Positions 15,831-24,080 of a DNA stretch of 64,000 nt are shown piece after piece; position 1 is the first letter of the stretch; every line of letters starts with the position of its first letter. The notes beneath the pieces are model-generated. The model made no database searches and was not told where the DNA came from. It was given only the letters and a program-made list of their open reading frames with translations. A program made the translations under genes and the position numbers. The stretch spans positions 558,001-622,000 of the forward strand of contig CAZDDX010000001.1 of assembly GCA_964504345.1 (NCBI GenBank), written 5' to 3'. The stretch is from CAMDTE01 sp964504345. Lineage in GTDB: Bacteria; Bacteroidota; Bacteroidia; Flavobacteriales; Schleiferiaceae.

Positions 15831-17039
15831 TTAGGCAAGGGTCGTGCCACGGCGGAAATCAGCCGTTTTGGCATGCACCTCAGACAGAATGGCGCGGTGC
15901 GCCGGGGTCAGGGCTAGGGAGCGGCGCTGCATCACGCGCTCGGCCGTTGCCAATGCCTTGTCCAGCGTGTATTCGGACAGTCCTTGGGGACCGCCCCAGC
16001 TGAAGTCCGGTATAAAGTTGCGCGGAAAACCGGCGCCAAATACGTTGCAGCTCACGCCCACCACGGTTCCGGTGTTGAACATGGTGTTGATGCCGCACTT
16101 GCTGTGGTCGCCCATGACCAGGCCGCAGAATTGCAACCCCGTGCGTTCAAAACTGCCGCGCGGGTAGCTCCAGAGTTTGACCTCTTCGTAGTTGTTCTTG
16201 AGGTTGGAATTGTTGGAGTCTGCGCCAATGTTGCACCACTCGCCCAAAACGGCGTTGCCCAAAAAGCCGTCGTGCCCTTTGTTGGAGCGGCCCCACAGCA
16301 CGCTGTTGTTGACCTCACCGCCCACGCGGCAGTCCGGGCCCACGGTGGTGGGCCCGTAGATTTTGGCGCCCATTTTCAGGACGGCGTGGTCGCCCAAGGC
16401 CAAGCCGCCGCGCACCATACACCCTTCTTGGATTTCCGAATCCGCCCCCAAGTAGATGGGGCCGGTGGTGGTGTTGAGCACGCTGGCCAGCGCCTGCGCG
16501 CCGGGCTCCGCAAAGAATCGATCGCCCAGTACGGTGGTGCTGGGGTGCACGGGCGCGGAGGTTCGTCCGGCGGTCCACACCGCAAAATCGCGTTCCAATT
16601 CCGCACCGTTGTGCTGGAAGAGGTGCCAGAGGCGGGTGATGCGGACGGCGGAGGCGTCGGAGACGACGACGCGGTCCGCGGTGGGCTCTGGGAGCAGTCG
16701 CGGATCGGAGGCCGCACGGTCTGCGAAGACGGCAACGACGGTCTCGTTCCAAACCAGGGTTTGGCCGAGCCGAAGATCGGCGGCGGCGGCCGCCAAGGCT
16801 TCCGTGGGGCAAACACCGGCCTCCCAATACACGGCCGGCCCGTCCCAGGAGGGATACGCCGGGAGGGCGTGAAACAGGGACTCCGTACCGAAGTACACGT
16901 CGGCACCCAAACGCTTGCGCCACTTTTCCGCCAGCGTTCCAATGCCCAAGCGCAAATCGCCCACCGGGCGCGTGGCCACCAACGGCAACAAAGAGGCGCG
17001 CTCCGCGCCATCCACCAATACTATTTTCAGTGCACTCAT
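15831..17039 (-). CDS. GlmU-like protein: altered nucleotidyltransferase domain plus left-handed beta-helix
   Basis: A 402-residue protein of the Bacteroidota 'putative sugar nucleotidyltransferase' family. The N-terminus starts IVLVDGAERASLLPLVATRP, which replaces the LAAGxGTRM phosphate loop of true GlmU, so uridylyltransferase activity is doubtful. From about 190 to 340 hexapeptide repeats form a left-handed beta-helix (GPIYLGADSEIQEGCMVRGG, GEWCNIGADSNNSNLKNNY), suggesting an acyl- or acetyltransferase-like fold. Start ATG at 17039, just after the rpmE terminator. It leads the run toward lon. The substrate is unknown. Confidence 0.8.
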   Translation of the reverse strand: MSALKIVLVDGAERASLLPLVATRPVGDLRLGIGTLAEKWRKRLGADVYFGTESLFHALPAYPSWDGPAVYWEAGVCPTEALAAAAADLRLGQTLVWNETVVAVFADRAASDPRLLPEPTADRVVVSDASAVRITRLWHLFQHNGAELERDFAVWTAGRTSAPVHPSTTVLGDRFFAEPGAQALASVLNTTTGPIYLGADSEIQEGCMVRGGLALGDHAVLKMGAKIYGPTTVGPDCRVGGEVNNSVLWGRSNKGHDGFLGNAVLGEWCNIGADSNNSNLKNNYEEVKLWSYPRGSFERTGLQFCGLVMGDHSKCGINTMFNTGTVVGVSCNVFGAGFPRNFIPDFSWGGPQGLSEYTLDKALATAERVMQRRSLALTPAHRAILSEVHAKTADFRRGTTLA

Positions 17040-17080
17040 GAAGCGACAAGTTACGGAAAGACCTGAAAAATCAGAGCATA

Positions 17081-17107
17081 AAAAAACCGCCCCAAGGGGC
17101 GGTTTTG
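17081..17107 (-). terminator. Rho-independent terminator of rpmE
   Basis: Inverted repeat AAAACCGCCCC (17083-17093) / GGGGCGGTTTT (17096-17106) with a 2-base loop. Read on the minus strand it ends in a run of six T. It lies 18 bases past the rpmE stop and before the GlmU-like gene, separating the two units. Confidence 0.8.
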
Positions 17108-17124
17108 AACCCAAATGGGGTGTA

Positions 17125-17376
17125 TTACTTGCTGAACTTCGCGTAGCGGTTGCGGAACTTGTCCACGCGGCCGGCGGTGTCGATCAACTTCACCTTGCCC
17201 GTGTAGAACGGGTGGGAGAACATGGAAATTTCCATCTTGATCAAGGGGTACTCCACGCCGTCCACCTCAATGGTTTCTTTGGTGTTGGCGCAGGATTTGT
17301 TGAGGACAATATCGCCCGTGCCCATATCTTTGAAGGCGCACATGCGGTAGCTCTCGGGGTGAATTCCTTTTTTCAT
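17125..17376 (-). CDS. rpmE2: 50S ribosomal protein L31, type B
   Basis: An 83-residue large-subunit protein. The sequence MKKGIHPESYRMCAFKDMG and HPFYTGKVKLIDTAGRVDKF is typical of type B L31. It lacks the zinc-binding CxxC pair of the type A protein; only single Cys residues are near 13 and 29. Start ATG at 17376 (an in-frame upstream extension is not needed). A TATCTTTG box lies about 57 bases upstream, giving a leader that could carry translational control; a clear terminator follows the gene. Confidence 0.96.
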   Translation of the reverse strand: MKKGIHPESYRMCAFKDMGTGDIVLNKSCANTKETIEVDGVEYPLIKMEISMFSHPFYTGKVKLIDTAGRVDKFRNRYAKFSK

Positions 17377-17428
17377 CGCGTTTTTTATTAAAATTGAGTC
17401 GAGTTTTTGCCCGACTCCCAATTTGCGG

Positions 17429-18922
17429 ATGGCAAAGATACAAAAAATAGTTCTACGCGCGGCGGTTCTCGCAACCCTGCTTTGGACGGCAGCCTGCAGC
17501 CCCGAAATGAACTTCGTGGAGCGCGACGCCGTGCTTCGTTTTTCTCAAGACACCGTTTTTTTGGACACCGTCTTCGCGCAGGTGGGGTCCAGCACGCGCA
17601 GCGTTCGCGTCGTCAATCCGACGTCGGACAACCTGCGGATCAAACGCATTGAACTTGCCGGGGGCGCCAGCAGCCCCTTCCGCATCAACGTCAACGGCAA
17701 CGCCGGACCCAGTGTGGAAGACGTGGAATTGGCCGCCGGGGATTCCCTGTGGATTTTTGTGGAGGTGACGGCACCGCCGCAGGGCGCACAATTCCTCTAC
17801 ACGGATTCCATTGTGGTGCAAACCGGCAACGTGCGCCAAGACATTGACCTGGTCACCTTGGCCCTGGACGCGCACTTCCACTACCCCACCAACGAATTGG
17901 TCATCCCGCAACCGGAACCCAACCAACCCCTGCGCATCCCCTACAAAATCCTCCCCCCCAACACCGTTTGGACCAACGACAAGCCGCACGTGGTCTACGG
18001 TTACCTGGTGGTGGACAGCGCCCAAACGTTTCGCATTGAGCCCGGAACGCAAATCCACTTCCACGCCAATTCCGGCCTGTGGGTGTACCGCGGCGGCACC
18101 TTGGAGGTGGATCCCCTTTCCCTGGGCAGCCTGCAAAATCCGGTGGTCTTTCAGGGAGACCGACTGGAACCTTTTTACGACGACATCCCCGGTCAATGGG
18201 GCGGCGCCCTGGGCGGCATTTTTGTGCAATCGGGCGCCACGGCCAAATTCCAAAACGCCGTGGTGAAGAACGGAACCGTGGGGATCCGGGTGGATTCCAC
18301 GGCGTCCAGCACGCCCAACCTCACCCTCCACAATACCGTGGTGGAGCACCACAGCCGCGCGGGCATCTACAGCGGCTTTGGCAACGTACGCGCCACCAAC
18401 ACGGTGGTAGCGGACGCCGGCCTCTACGGAGTGTACGCACTGGGCGGACGCGTGGTGATGGACCACTGCACCGTGGCCAACTACTTTGGGAGCGGCCGCT
18501 CCACCCCCACCCTGGGCCTGTTCAACTACTACGAAGACGCCAACCAAATCAAGCGTTTACGCCCCCTGCTCCAAGCGGATTTCGCCAACTGCATCGTAAC
18601 GGGCAACAACGTGCAGGAGGTGGGCATTGGCAAGGTGGACGGAGCCGCCTTCAACTACAAATTTGACAAATGCTTGTTGACGATCCGCACCCAACCGGAT
18701 CCGCCGGTGTACAGCCTCAGCGATTTAACCCATTTCGACGGCTGCCTGATCAACCTATCCGCGCGCCTCAAAAGCCCCCTGCAATCCAACTACCTTCCGG
18801 ATTCGCTTTCCCCCGCGCTCAACGTGGGCCGACTTCCCGCCGCCCAACGGGTACCCATCAGCCTCAACGGTTTGAGCCGACTGCCCTACCCCGACCTGGG
18901 CGCATTGGAACGTCCGGAGTAA
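17429..18922 (+). CDS. Lipoprotein with right-handed parallel beta-helix
   Basis: A 497-residue lipoprotein: signal peptide with lipobox ending TAAC (Cys23), so it should be lipid-anchored in the outer or inner membrane. Next comes an immunoglobulin-like domain (about 35-150; TVFLDTVFAQVGSSTRSVRV) and a parallel beta-helix region (about 190-400; VVKNGTVGIRVDS, HNTVVEHHSRAGIYSGFGNV). No catalytic residues of polysaccharide lyases were recognised. ATG at 17429 is preferred over a TTG two codons upstream. Divergent from rpmE. Such lipoproteins are common in Bacteroidota; function unknown. Confidence 0.78.
   Translation: MAKIQKIVLRAAVLATLLWTAACSPEMNFVERDAVLRFSQDTVFLDTVFAQVGSSTRSVRVVNPTSDNLRIKRIELAGGASSPFRINVNGNAGPSVEDVELAAGDSLWIFVEVTAPPQGAQFLYTDSIVVQTGNVRQDIDLVTLALDAHFHYPTNELVIPQPEPNQPLRIPYKILPPNTVWTNDKPHVVYGYLVVDSAQTFRIEPGTQIHFHANSGLWVYRGGTLEVDPLSLGSLQNPVVFQGDRLEPFYDDIPGQWGGALGGIFVQSGATAKFQNAVVKNGTVGIRVDSTASSTPNLTLHNTVVEHHSRAGIYSGFGNVRATNTVVADAGLYGVYALGGRVVMDHCTVANYFGSGRSTPTLGLFNYYEDANQIKRLRPLLQADFANCIVTGNNVQEVGIGKVDGAAFNYKFDKCLLTIRTQPDPPVYSLSDLTHFDGCLINLSARLKSPLQSNYLPDSLSPALNVGRLPAAQRVPISLNGLSRLPYPDLGALERPE
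17433..17440 (-). promoter_or_regulatory. Bacteroidota -7 box for rpmE
   Basis: TATCTTTG on the minus strand lies inside the first codons of the divergent lipoprotein gene and 56 bases before the rpmE ATG. This would give rpmE a leader of about 50 bases, unlike the leaderless genes in the window. Confidence 0.5.
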
Positions 18923-19019
18923 AACCGCGCCTCCTACAACAACACCTTCGGGCATTGGATGAACAACCCGTCTATCCAAAGCGATGCATTCCGCCTTGGA
19001 TTTTGGGAAGGACCTCGAA

Positions 19020-19560
19020 ATCTAGAACTTGCCTTTTGTTTGGTTCAGATTGTCTGGAGAAGTAATTGAAATTAAAACGAACATGGCACTTCGGATACAT
19101 ATTTTCTATGTATCCAATGCTCTTCTCTCGAAGGATAGCGCATCGTATTCCTTTCTCTTATTACTAAGACTTTAATGAGCGTGCTATCGAGAGAATAATC
19201 AAGGATTTTCACTTTTTGACCATTTACAAGGGAACCTCCAGATTTCCAATTAACAAAACGAGTACTACCGTTAATGTAATCCCTGTACTGCTGTAATTCT
19301 TTACTGTTTGAAATCTTTCCCAGTGTCGGGGTTCTTGATTCCTTTCCCAAACTAATGTATGCCTCCTTCGCCGATTCAATAATGTTCTCTTTCCTCCAAA
19401 TCATTATTGATGAAACAGCACCGCCAATAGCGGACACTAAAACAACAACAATCCAAAATCGTTTGCGCAAAATCGGTTTAAAATTCAAACGCATCTCACC
19501 CTTCCACTTTTTAAAACAAATGAGCACTATAAACTTTATGCCCGACATGCTAATTTAAGG
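19020..19560. other. AT-rich island in a GC-rich chromosome
   Basis: Base composition drops sharply here: 21 of 60 bases are G or C at 19141-19200, 24 of 60 at 19381-19440 and 28 of 60 at 19321-19380, while flanking genes look close to 60% G+C. The island carries one leftward gene and no transposase, terminal repeats or tRNA that I can see. The stretch 18923-19071 before it is non-coding and shows no recognisable element. Confidence 0.6.
19072..19548 (-). CDS. Hypothetical single-pass membrane protein (AT-rich orphan)
   Basis: I do not recognise this 158-residue protein. It has a basic N-terminus, one strong transmembrane segment (FWIVVVLVSAIGGAVSSIMIW at about 31-51, given here in part as IVVVLVSAIGGAV), then about 105 mostly hydrophilic residues with Tyr, Trp and charged residues (INGSTRFVNWKSGG, EEHWIHRKYVSEVPCSF). 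Topology suggests an anchored periplasmic domain. The start may be ATG 19548 or the internal ATG 19494, which has a purine-rich AAGGGTGAG just upstream. Codon use is AT-rich, unlike its neighbours, which suggests recent acquisition. Confidence 0.55.
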   Translation of the reverse strand: MSGIKFIVLICFKKWKGEMRLNFKPILRKRFWIVVVLVSAIGGAVSSIMIWRKENIIESAKEAYISLGKESRTPTLGKISNSKELQQYRDYINGSTRFVNWKSGGSLVNGQKVKILDYSLDSTLIKVLVIRERNTMRYPSREEHWIHRKYVSEVPCSF

Positions 19561-19578
19561 AAGTGCCGCGTCGTTTCC

Positions 19579-20592
19579 CTACAAACCCCGTAGAAACGCC
19601 AGAACGTCCACGCCGTCGGCGTAGTCGGTCAGGCCCGGAGCTTGCGTTTGGCCAAAGGCCACGGCCGGGAACGAAGTCCATTCTTGAGGTTGGTCCACCA
19701 CCAAGCACTGCAGCTGGTCGCGTCGGTCGTCCAACCACGAACGCAAGGACGCTTCGTCCGCATAGCGGTGCCAGTGGAGCACGGCCACGGGAGAGGCCAA
19801 GTCCTCGGACTCCCGGAACAGCACAAAGCCGTTTTCCAAAAACGGGTCTTGGTTCAGCATGAATAAGGCGCGGTGGTAGTCGTAGTTGTTGCCGTACTTG
19901 TGGTGGTTCACGGCGTCGGAAAAAGGCATCCACTCCGCAAATACGCGCTGAATGTCAAAGTCTTGAGGAACGCACAGGTGGCTGACGCTGCGGCACCCCA
20001 GGCCGTAGTAATCAAAAACGTCGTGCCCCAGGGCCGCAAGGTGTTCGGGGGTGGTGCCGGCGTGGAGGACGGCCGCACTGTGGCGCGTGCCGCGAAAAAC
20101 ATGCGGCAGGTGCCCAAAGTAGGCGTCAAAATAGCGGCGGCTGTTGCTGCTTCCGGTGGCCAAAACGGCGTCCATGGCGTTGAGGCGTTCCACCCGAAAC
20201 AGGGGGGCGTCGGGATCAACCTCGCGGAGCACTTCCACCGCGTGGGGCAGCAGGACGGCGTCGTCTGAGCTGGGTTTGAGGTAGAGTGAATGACCGGAAG
20301 CGTAGACGCTGAGGACGTCGTGGAGGGCCACCAGGGGCAGGTTTCCGGCGCCGATGAGGCCCACTTTGCGGGGGGGGAAGGGCGCGTCTGGGAGGCCTGC
20401 CGACCAGTCGCGCACGGCGGAGGGAAGGAGGGCGGCCGCCCAGGCGGCGGCGGCCCGACGCACTTCGGATTCCGAAAACCAACCGTTTTTTGCCTTTGCC
20501 ACAACCGCTTGGTCCGCCCAATCCGAGCGCCAATCGCGGAGGGTGTTTCCCAAGTGAATAAGCGCCTCTTGGCGTTGTTGGAGCGTTGCCAT
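19579..20592 (-). CDS. LuxC-family acyl-CoA reductase
   Basis: A 337-residue aldehyde-dehydrogenase-fold protein of the LuxC acyl-CoA reductase family, which reduces activated fatty acyl groups to aldehydes with NAD(P)H. Visible: VGLIGAGNLPLVALHDVLSV (nucleotide-binding, about 84-103), KPSSDDAVLLPHAVEVLREV, and YYGLGCRSVSHLCVP with the likely catalytic Cys. No luxAB or luxE genes are near, so this is not a light-producing operon; the acyl substrate is unknown. The ATG at 20592 is preferred; the open frame upstream runs across the divergent ferredoxin. It shares a promoter region with the ferredoxin. Confidence 0.85.
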   Translation of the reverse strand: MATLQQRQEALIHLGNTLRDWRSDWADQAVVAKAKNGWFSESEVRRAAAAWAAALLPSAVRDWSAGLPDAPFPPRKVGLIGAGNLPLVALHDVLSVYASGHSLYLKPSSDDAVLLPHAVEVLREVDPDAPLFRVERLNAMDAVLATGSSNSRRYFDAYFGHLPHVFRGTRHSAAVLHAGTTPEHLAALGHDVFDYYGLGCRSVSHLCVPQDFDIQRVFAEWMPFSDAVNHHKYGNNYDYHRALFMLNQDPFLENGFVLFRESEDLASPVAVLHWHRYADEASLRSWLDDRRDQLQCLVVDQPQEWTSFPAVAFGQTQAPGLTDYADGVDVLAFLRGL

Positions 20593-20598
20593 CCTTTG

Positions 20599-20606
20599 TA
20601 CCTTTG
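20599..20606 (+). promoter_or_regulatory. Bacteroidota -7 box for the ferredoxin gene
   Basis: TACCTTTG, 19 bases before the ferredoxin ATG at 20626. It lies two bases from the opposite-strand box for the acyl-CoA reductase, so the two promoters overlap and may compete. Confidence 0.6.
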
Positions 20607-20608
20607 TG

Positions 20609-20616
20609 CAAAAGTA
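20609..20616 (-). promoter_or_regulatory. Bacteroidota -7 box for the acyl-CoA reductase
   Basis: TACTTTTG on the minus strand, 16 bases before the reductase ATG at 20592, overlapping the ferredoxin promoter. Confidence 0.6.
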
Positions 20617-20625
20617 CGCGGAACC

Positions 20626-20976
20626 ATGGCGATTAAAATCACCGACGAATGCATCAACTGCGGCGCTTGCGAGGCCGAATGCCCCAACAACGCCATCTAC
20701 GAAGGCGGCATGGAATGGCGCTTTGCGGACGGCACGTCGCTGCGCGGATCCGTGGTGGCTCCCAGCGGTGCGCAAGCGGATGCGGACGCCCCTCAGGTTC
20801 CCGTAAGCTTTGACGTGTACTACATCGTGACGGACAAATGCACCGAATGCGTTGGGTTCCACGAAACGCCCCAATGCGCTGAAGTGTGCCCCGTGGATTG
20901 CTGCGTCCCGGACGAAGATCACGTGGAAAGCAAGGAAAGCCTGGAGAGCAAAAAAGCCTTTTTGCACCAAGACTGA
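20626..20976 (+). CDS. 2[4Fe-4S] ferredoxin
   Basis: A 116-residue electron carrier. The first cluster motif is CINCGACEAECP (Cys at about 9, 12, 15 and 19); the second is CTECVGFHETPQCAEVCPVDC, split as CTEC...CAEVCPVDCC, with an insertion of eight residues between Cys pairs typical of the YfhL/allochromatium-type ferredoxins. Between them is a longer insert of about 50 residues (EGGMEWRFADGTSL) also seen in Bacteroidota homologues. Divergent from the acyl-CoA reductase and overlapping the next gene by one base (TGATG). The partner enzyme is not defined by context. Confidence 0.93.
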   Translation: MAIKITDECINCGACEAECPNNAIYEGGMEWRFADGTSLRGSVVAPSGAQADADAPQVPVSFDVYYIVTDKCTECVGFHETPQCAEVCPVDCCVPDEDHVESKESLESKKAFLHQD

Positions 20977-21947
20977 TGCACGCCCAACCCGCCGCCGGAT
21001 TCTTGCGCAACATTTTGCTGGGATTATCGGTGCTGGGCCTGGCCGTTTTTGGCGCCAGCGCCACCCCGCTTCCCACCCAAAACGCCCTCAACACGCAAAA
21101 CCCGCAGGACTCGTTGCTGCAGGTGTTGTCCCACACCGGCCCTCGCCTCCTGCGCGCGGAGTGGGAAGTGCAGCGCTTGGCCGCGGCAGACACGTTTCAC
21201 CAAGCCCTGCGTGCCTACACCGAGTCCAACGGCAACTGGGATCGATTGCGCGAGGCCGTTCCCAACCTGAGCATACTGCCGTCGGACGATAAAAAAGTAG
21301 CGCTGCTGACGTATGTGGTTCCCCGCACGGAAGGAACGTACGACCACTTTGGCGTGCTACGGGCGCTAACCGAGCGCGGCACGTGGAAAACCCATTGGCT
21401 CGCCGACGGTTGGGCCAAACTGGGTACTGTGGAATACGCGCGGGCAACGGCCACCACCTGGCCGGGAACCTTGGCCTACCGCTTGGTTACGGTGCGCCAG
21501 CGCAGCAAAACGCACTACTTGGTGCTGGGCTTCCGGCCGTTGGACGGACGCGTGCACCAAAAAGTAATCGACGTCCTCACGGTGGACCGGAATGGCGATC
21601 CGCGCTTTGGCGGTGCCTTTTTTGACGTCAAGAAATTCAACAGCCAAACGTTTCGCAAGCGGCCGTACCGACTGGTTCTGCGCTACAGCGCCAGCGTCAC
21701 GGCGTCGGTGCGTTGGGACGCCCCCAACAAACGCGTGGTGGTGGAACACTGCGCGCCGCGCGGCGGCGAAGCCGCCGACGGCGCGCCGGACTTCGGTTCC
21801 TTCGGCCCGGACCTCACCTACGACGTTTTGGTGTTCAAAAACGGAAAATGGACCGTGCAAGAAAACGTCGACCTGCGAAGCCCCGTTCGCCCCACCCGGA
21901 GCATCCGCGAGCCCCAAGACGGACTGCGTCCTGCCCCCACCGAATAG
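20976..21947 (+). CDS. Exported protein of unknown function
   Basis: A 323-residue protein with an N-terminal signal peptide or anchor (about 10-32; LLGLSVLGLAVFGASATP). The mature part is mixed alpha/beta with WEVQRLAAADTFHQALRAY near 70 and strands such as TYDHFGVLRALTERG, KTHYLVLGFRPLDG and a closing TYDVLVFKNGKWTVQENVD. I know no named family; it looks like a conserved Bacteroidota exported protein. The start ATG overlaps the ferredoxin TGA by one base, so the two are translationally coupled. No catalytic motif seen. Confidence 0.75.
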   Translation: MHAQPAAGFLRNILLGLSVLGLAVFGASATPLPTQNALNTQNPQDSLLQVLSHTGPRLLRAEWEVQRLAAADTFHQALRAYTESNGNWDRLREAVPNLSILPSDDKKVALLTYVVPRTEGTYDHFGVLRALTERGTWKTHWLADGWAKLGTVEYARATATTWPGTLAYRLVTVRQRSKTHYLVLGFRPLDGRVHQKVIDVLTVDRNGDPRFGGAFFDVKKFNSQTFRKRPYRLVLRYSASVTASVRWDAPNKRVVVEHCAPRGGEAADGAPDFGSFGPDLTYDVLVFKNGKWTVQENVDLRSPVRPTRSIREPQDGLRPAPTE

Positions 21948-21971
21948 ATCCCGCCCTCCCGTCCAAATTCC

Positions 21972-21979
21972 TACCTTTG
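21972..21979 (+). promoter_or_regulatory. Bacteroidota -7 box for serC
   Basis: TACCTTTG, 17 bases before the serC ATG at 21997. It should drive the serC-serA-DUF1015-yggS-exonuclease run. Confidence 0.6.
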
Positions 21980-21996
21980 CACCAACCCTTTTTGCC

Positions 21997-23070
21997 ATGA
22001 AACACAACTTTTCCGCCGGCCCCTGCATCCTTCCGCAAGAAGTCCTCACCGGTGCGGCCGACGCCGTTCGCGAATTTGCCGGCATGGGCCTTTCGTTGAT
22101 TGAAATCAGCCACCGAGACAAAAACTTCGTGTCCGTAATGGACGAAGCCATGGCGTTGAGCTTGGAACTGATGGGCTTGGGAGACGACTACGCCGCCCTC
22201 TTTCTGCAAGGCGGAGCCAGCCTGCAGTTTGCCATGGTTCCCTTCAACCTCATGAAGACCGACGGCGGTCACGCGGCCTACCTGGAGACCGGCACCTGGG
22301 CCACCAATGCCCGCAAAGAAGCGCAAGGTTTTGGCAAAGTCACCGTGGTGGGCAATTCACAAGACCGCAACTTCAGCTACATCCCCAAGGGGTACGCCAT
22401 TCCGGACGACGCGCAGTACTTCCACACCACCAGCAACAACACGATCTACGGCACGCAAATGCAGGAAATTCCGCATTTTGCCCACGGTTGGAACGTGTGC
22501 GACATGTCGTCGGACATCTTCAGCCGTCCGCGTCCCTTCGATCAATTTGACCTCATTTACGCCGGAGCGCAAAAGAACATGGGTCCCGCCGGCGCCACCC
22601 TTGTGGTGGTGAAAAAAGACATCCTGGGCCAGTCCGGACGTTGGATTCCCACGATGCTGGACTACGCCACCCACATCAAGGGCGAGTCCATGTTCAACAC
22701 GCCCCCCGTATTTTCCGTGTACACCTCCCTCCTCACCCTGCGTTGGCTCAAGGCCAACGGCGGCGTGGCCTGGGCGCACCAACGCAATTCCGAAAAAGCA
22801 GCCCTGTTGTACGGAGAAATAGACCGCAATCCTTTGTTCCACGGAACGGCCGCGGTGGAAGACCGCTCCCACATGAACGCTTGCTTTTTGCTGCACGACG
22901 AAGCCGCGCACCAGGCGCGCTTTGACGCTTTGTGGAAGGAAGCCGGCGTGGTGGGCATCAACGGCCACCGCTCCGTGGGCGGGTACCGCGCCTCCATGTA
23001 CAACGCTTTACCGCTGGAAAGCGTGCAGGTGTTGGTGGACTGCATGCGCGAACTTGAGCGCACCGCCTGA
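21997..23070 (+). CDS. serC: 3-phosphoserine aminotransferase
   Basis: PLP enzyme converting 3-phosphohydroxypyruvate and glutamate to phosphoserine; it can also serve pyridoxal phosphate synthesis. At 357 residues it is typical: KHNFSAGPCILPQEVL at the N-terminus, GGASLQFAMVPFNLM, and IYAGAQKNMGPAGATLVVV with the PLP lysine at about 193. Histidine/arginine residues of the phosphate pocket (RSVGGYRASMYNALP) are near the C-terminus. First gene of the serine operon, 58 bases before serA. Confidence 0.96.
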   Translation: MKHNFSAGPCILPQEVLTGAADAVREFAGMGLSLIEISHRDKNFVSVMDEAMALSLELMGLGDDYAALFLQGGASLQFAMVPFNLMKTDGGHAAYLETGTWATNARKEAQGFGKVTVVGNSQDRNFSYIPKGYAIPDDAQYFHTTSNNTIYGTQMQEIPHFAHGWNVCDMSSDIFSRPRPFDQFDLIYAGAQKNMGPAGATLVVVKKDILGQSGRWIPTMLDYATHIKGESMFNTPPVFSVYTSLLTLRWLKANGGVAWAHQRNSEKAALLYGEIDRNPLFHGTAAVEDRSHMNACFLLHDEAAHQARFDALWKEAGVVGINGHRSVGGYRASMYNALPLESVQVLVDCMRELERTA

Positions 23071-23128
23071 TTTCCCGCACCGCCGATTTTCCCTCGTTTG
23101 ATTCCCGACTAACCGCTTCGCATTCCGC

Positions 23129-24079
23129 ATGAAAATCCACGCCAACGACGGCATGTCCCCCGCGGGCATCGCCCGCTTGCAATCCGCAGGTCACACCGTA
23201 GACACCACCAAAGTTGCTCAAGAACAACTGATTGACTACTTAAACAGCAACGCCATCGACGCCTTGGTGGTGCGTTCTGCCACGCAGGTTCGGCAGGCTT
23301 TGATTGATGCGTGCCCCGGTTTGAAGGCCGTGGGCCGCGGCGGCGTGGGCATGGACAACATCGACGTGGACTACGCCCGGAGCAAGGGCGTGGCGGTGTT
23401 CAATACCCCCGCGGCCAGCTCGCAATCCGTTGCGGAGTTGGTGTTTGCACATCTGTTTGGACTGGTGCGGTTCTTGCACGACTCCAACCGCCAGGTTCCC
23501 TTGGAAGGCGATCAACGCTTCGACGCCCTCAAAAAGGCCTACGCCTCCGGAATTGAATTGCGCGGCAAAACCTTGGGGATCATTGGCTTTGGTCGCATCG
23601 GACGCGCCGTGGCGCAAATGGCGTTTGGACTGGGCATGCGCGTATCTGCCTTTGACCCCTACGCCACCGACGGTTCTGTGTCGGTTTCCTTTGCGGACGG
23701 CCAGAGCCTGAACTTTCAAGCGGACCTGATGTCTTTGGCGGAGGTGCTGAGCACCAGCGATTTTGTGACGCTCCACGTGGGAGGCAAAAACCAAGTTTTA
23801 GGTGCCGCGGAATTGGCGCAAATGAAGCCCGGTGCCGTCCTGATCAACGCCGCACGCGGCGGAGTGGTGGACGAAGTAGCCCTGCTGCACGCGCTGGACC
23901 ACGGTCCCTTGGCCGCTGCCGGTTTGGACGTTTTTGTGGACGAACCCACGCCGGCCGTTCAGGTGCTGATGCACCCCAAGGTGAGCCTTACCCCACACAT
24001 TGGCGCCGCAACCCTGGAAGCCCAAGACCGCATTGGCGAGGAATTGGCGGACCAAATCATCGCTCTCGCGAACGCATAA
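23129..24079 (+). CDS. serA: D-3-phosphoglycerate dehydrogenase, short form
   Basis: Oxidises 3-phosphoglycerate to 3-phosphohydroxypyruvate, the first step of serine synthesis. At 316 residues it has the substrate and NAD domains but lacks the C-terminal ACT domain, so serine feedback through ACT is not expected. Motifs: LGIIGFGRIGRAVAQMA (NAD-binding GxGxxG, about 148-164), NAARGGVVDE (catalytic Arg), DVFVDEPTP (Glu) and SLTPHIGAATLEAQ (His). It follows serC and is followed after one base by the DUF1015 gene. Confidence 0.95.
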   Translation: MKIHANDGMSPAGIARLQSAGHTVDTTKVAQEQLIDYLNSNAIDALVVRSATQVRQALIDACPGLKAVGRGGVGMDNIDVDYARSKGVAVFNTPAASSQSVAELVFAHLFGLVRFLHDSNRQVPLEGDQRFDALKKAYASGIELRGKTLGIIGFGRIGRAVAQMAFGLGMRVSAFDPYATDGSVSVSFADGQSLNFQADLMSLAEVLSTSDFVTLHVGGKNQVLGAAELAQMKPGAVLINAARGGVVDEVALLHALDHGPLAAAGLDVFVDEPTPAVQVLMHPKVSLTPHIGAATLEAQDRIGEELADQIIALANA

Positions 24080-24080
24080 C

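Noticed and set aside
19020..19560. Insertion sequence or phage remnant
   Set aside because: No transposase or integrase motif, no terminal inverted repeats and no target-site duplication were seen around the AT-rich patch.
19579..20592. Bioluminescence (lux) locus
   Set aside because: Only a LuxC-like reductase is present; luxA, luxB, luxD and luxE are absent.
20593..20970. Upstream extension of the acyl-CoA reductase across the ferredoxin
   Set aside because: It is antisense to a clear ferredoxin and would cross both promoter boxes.
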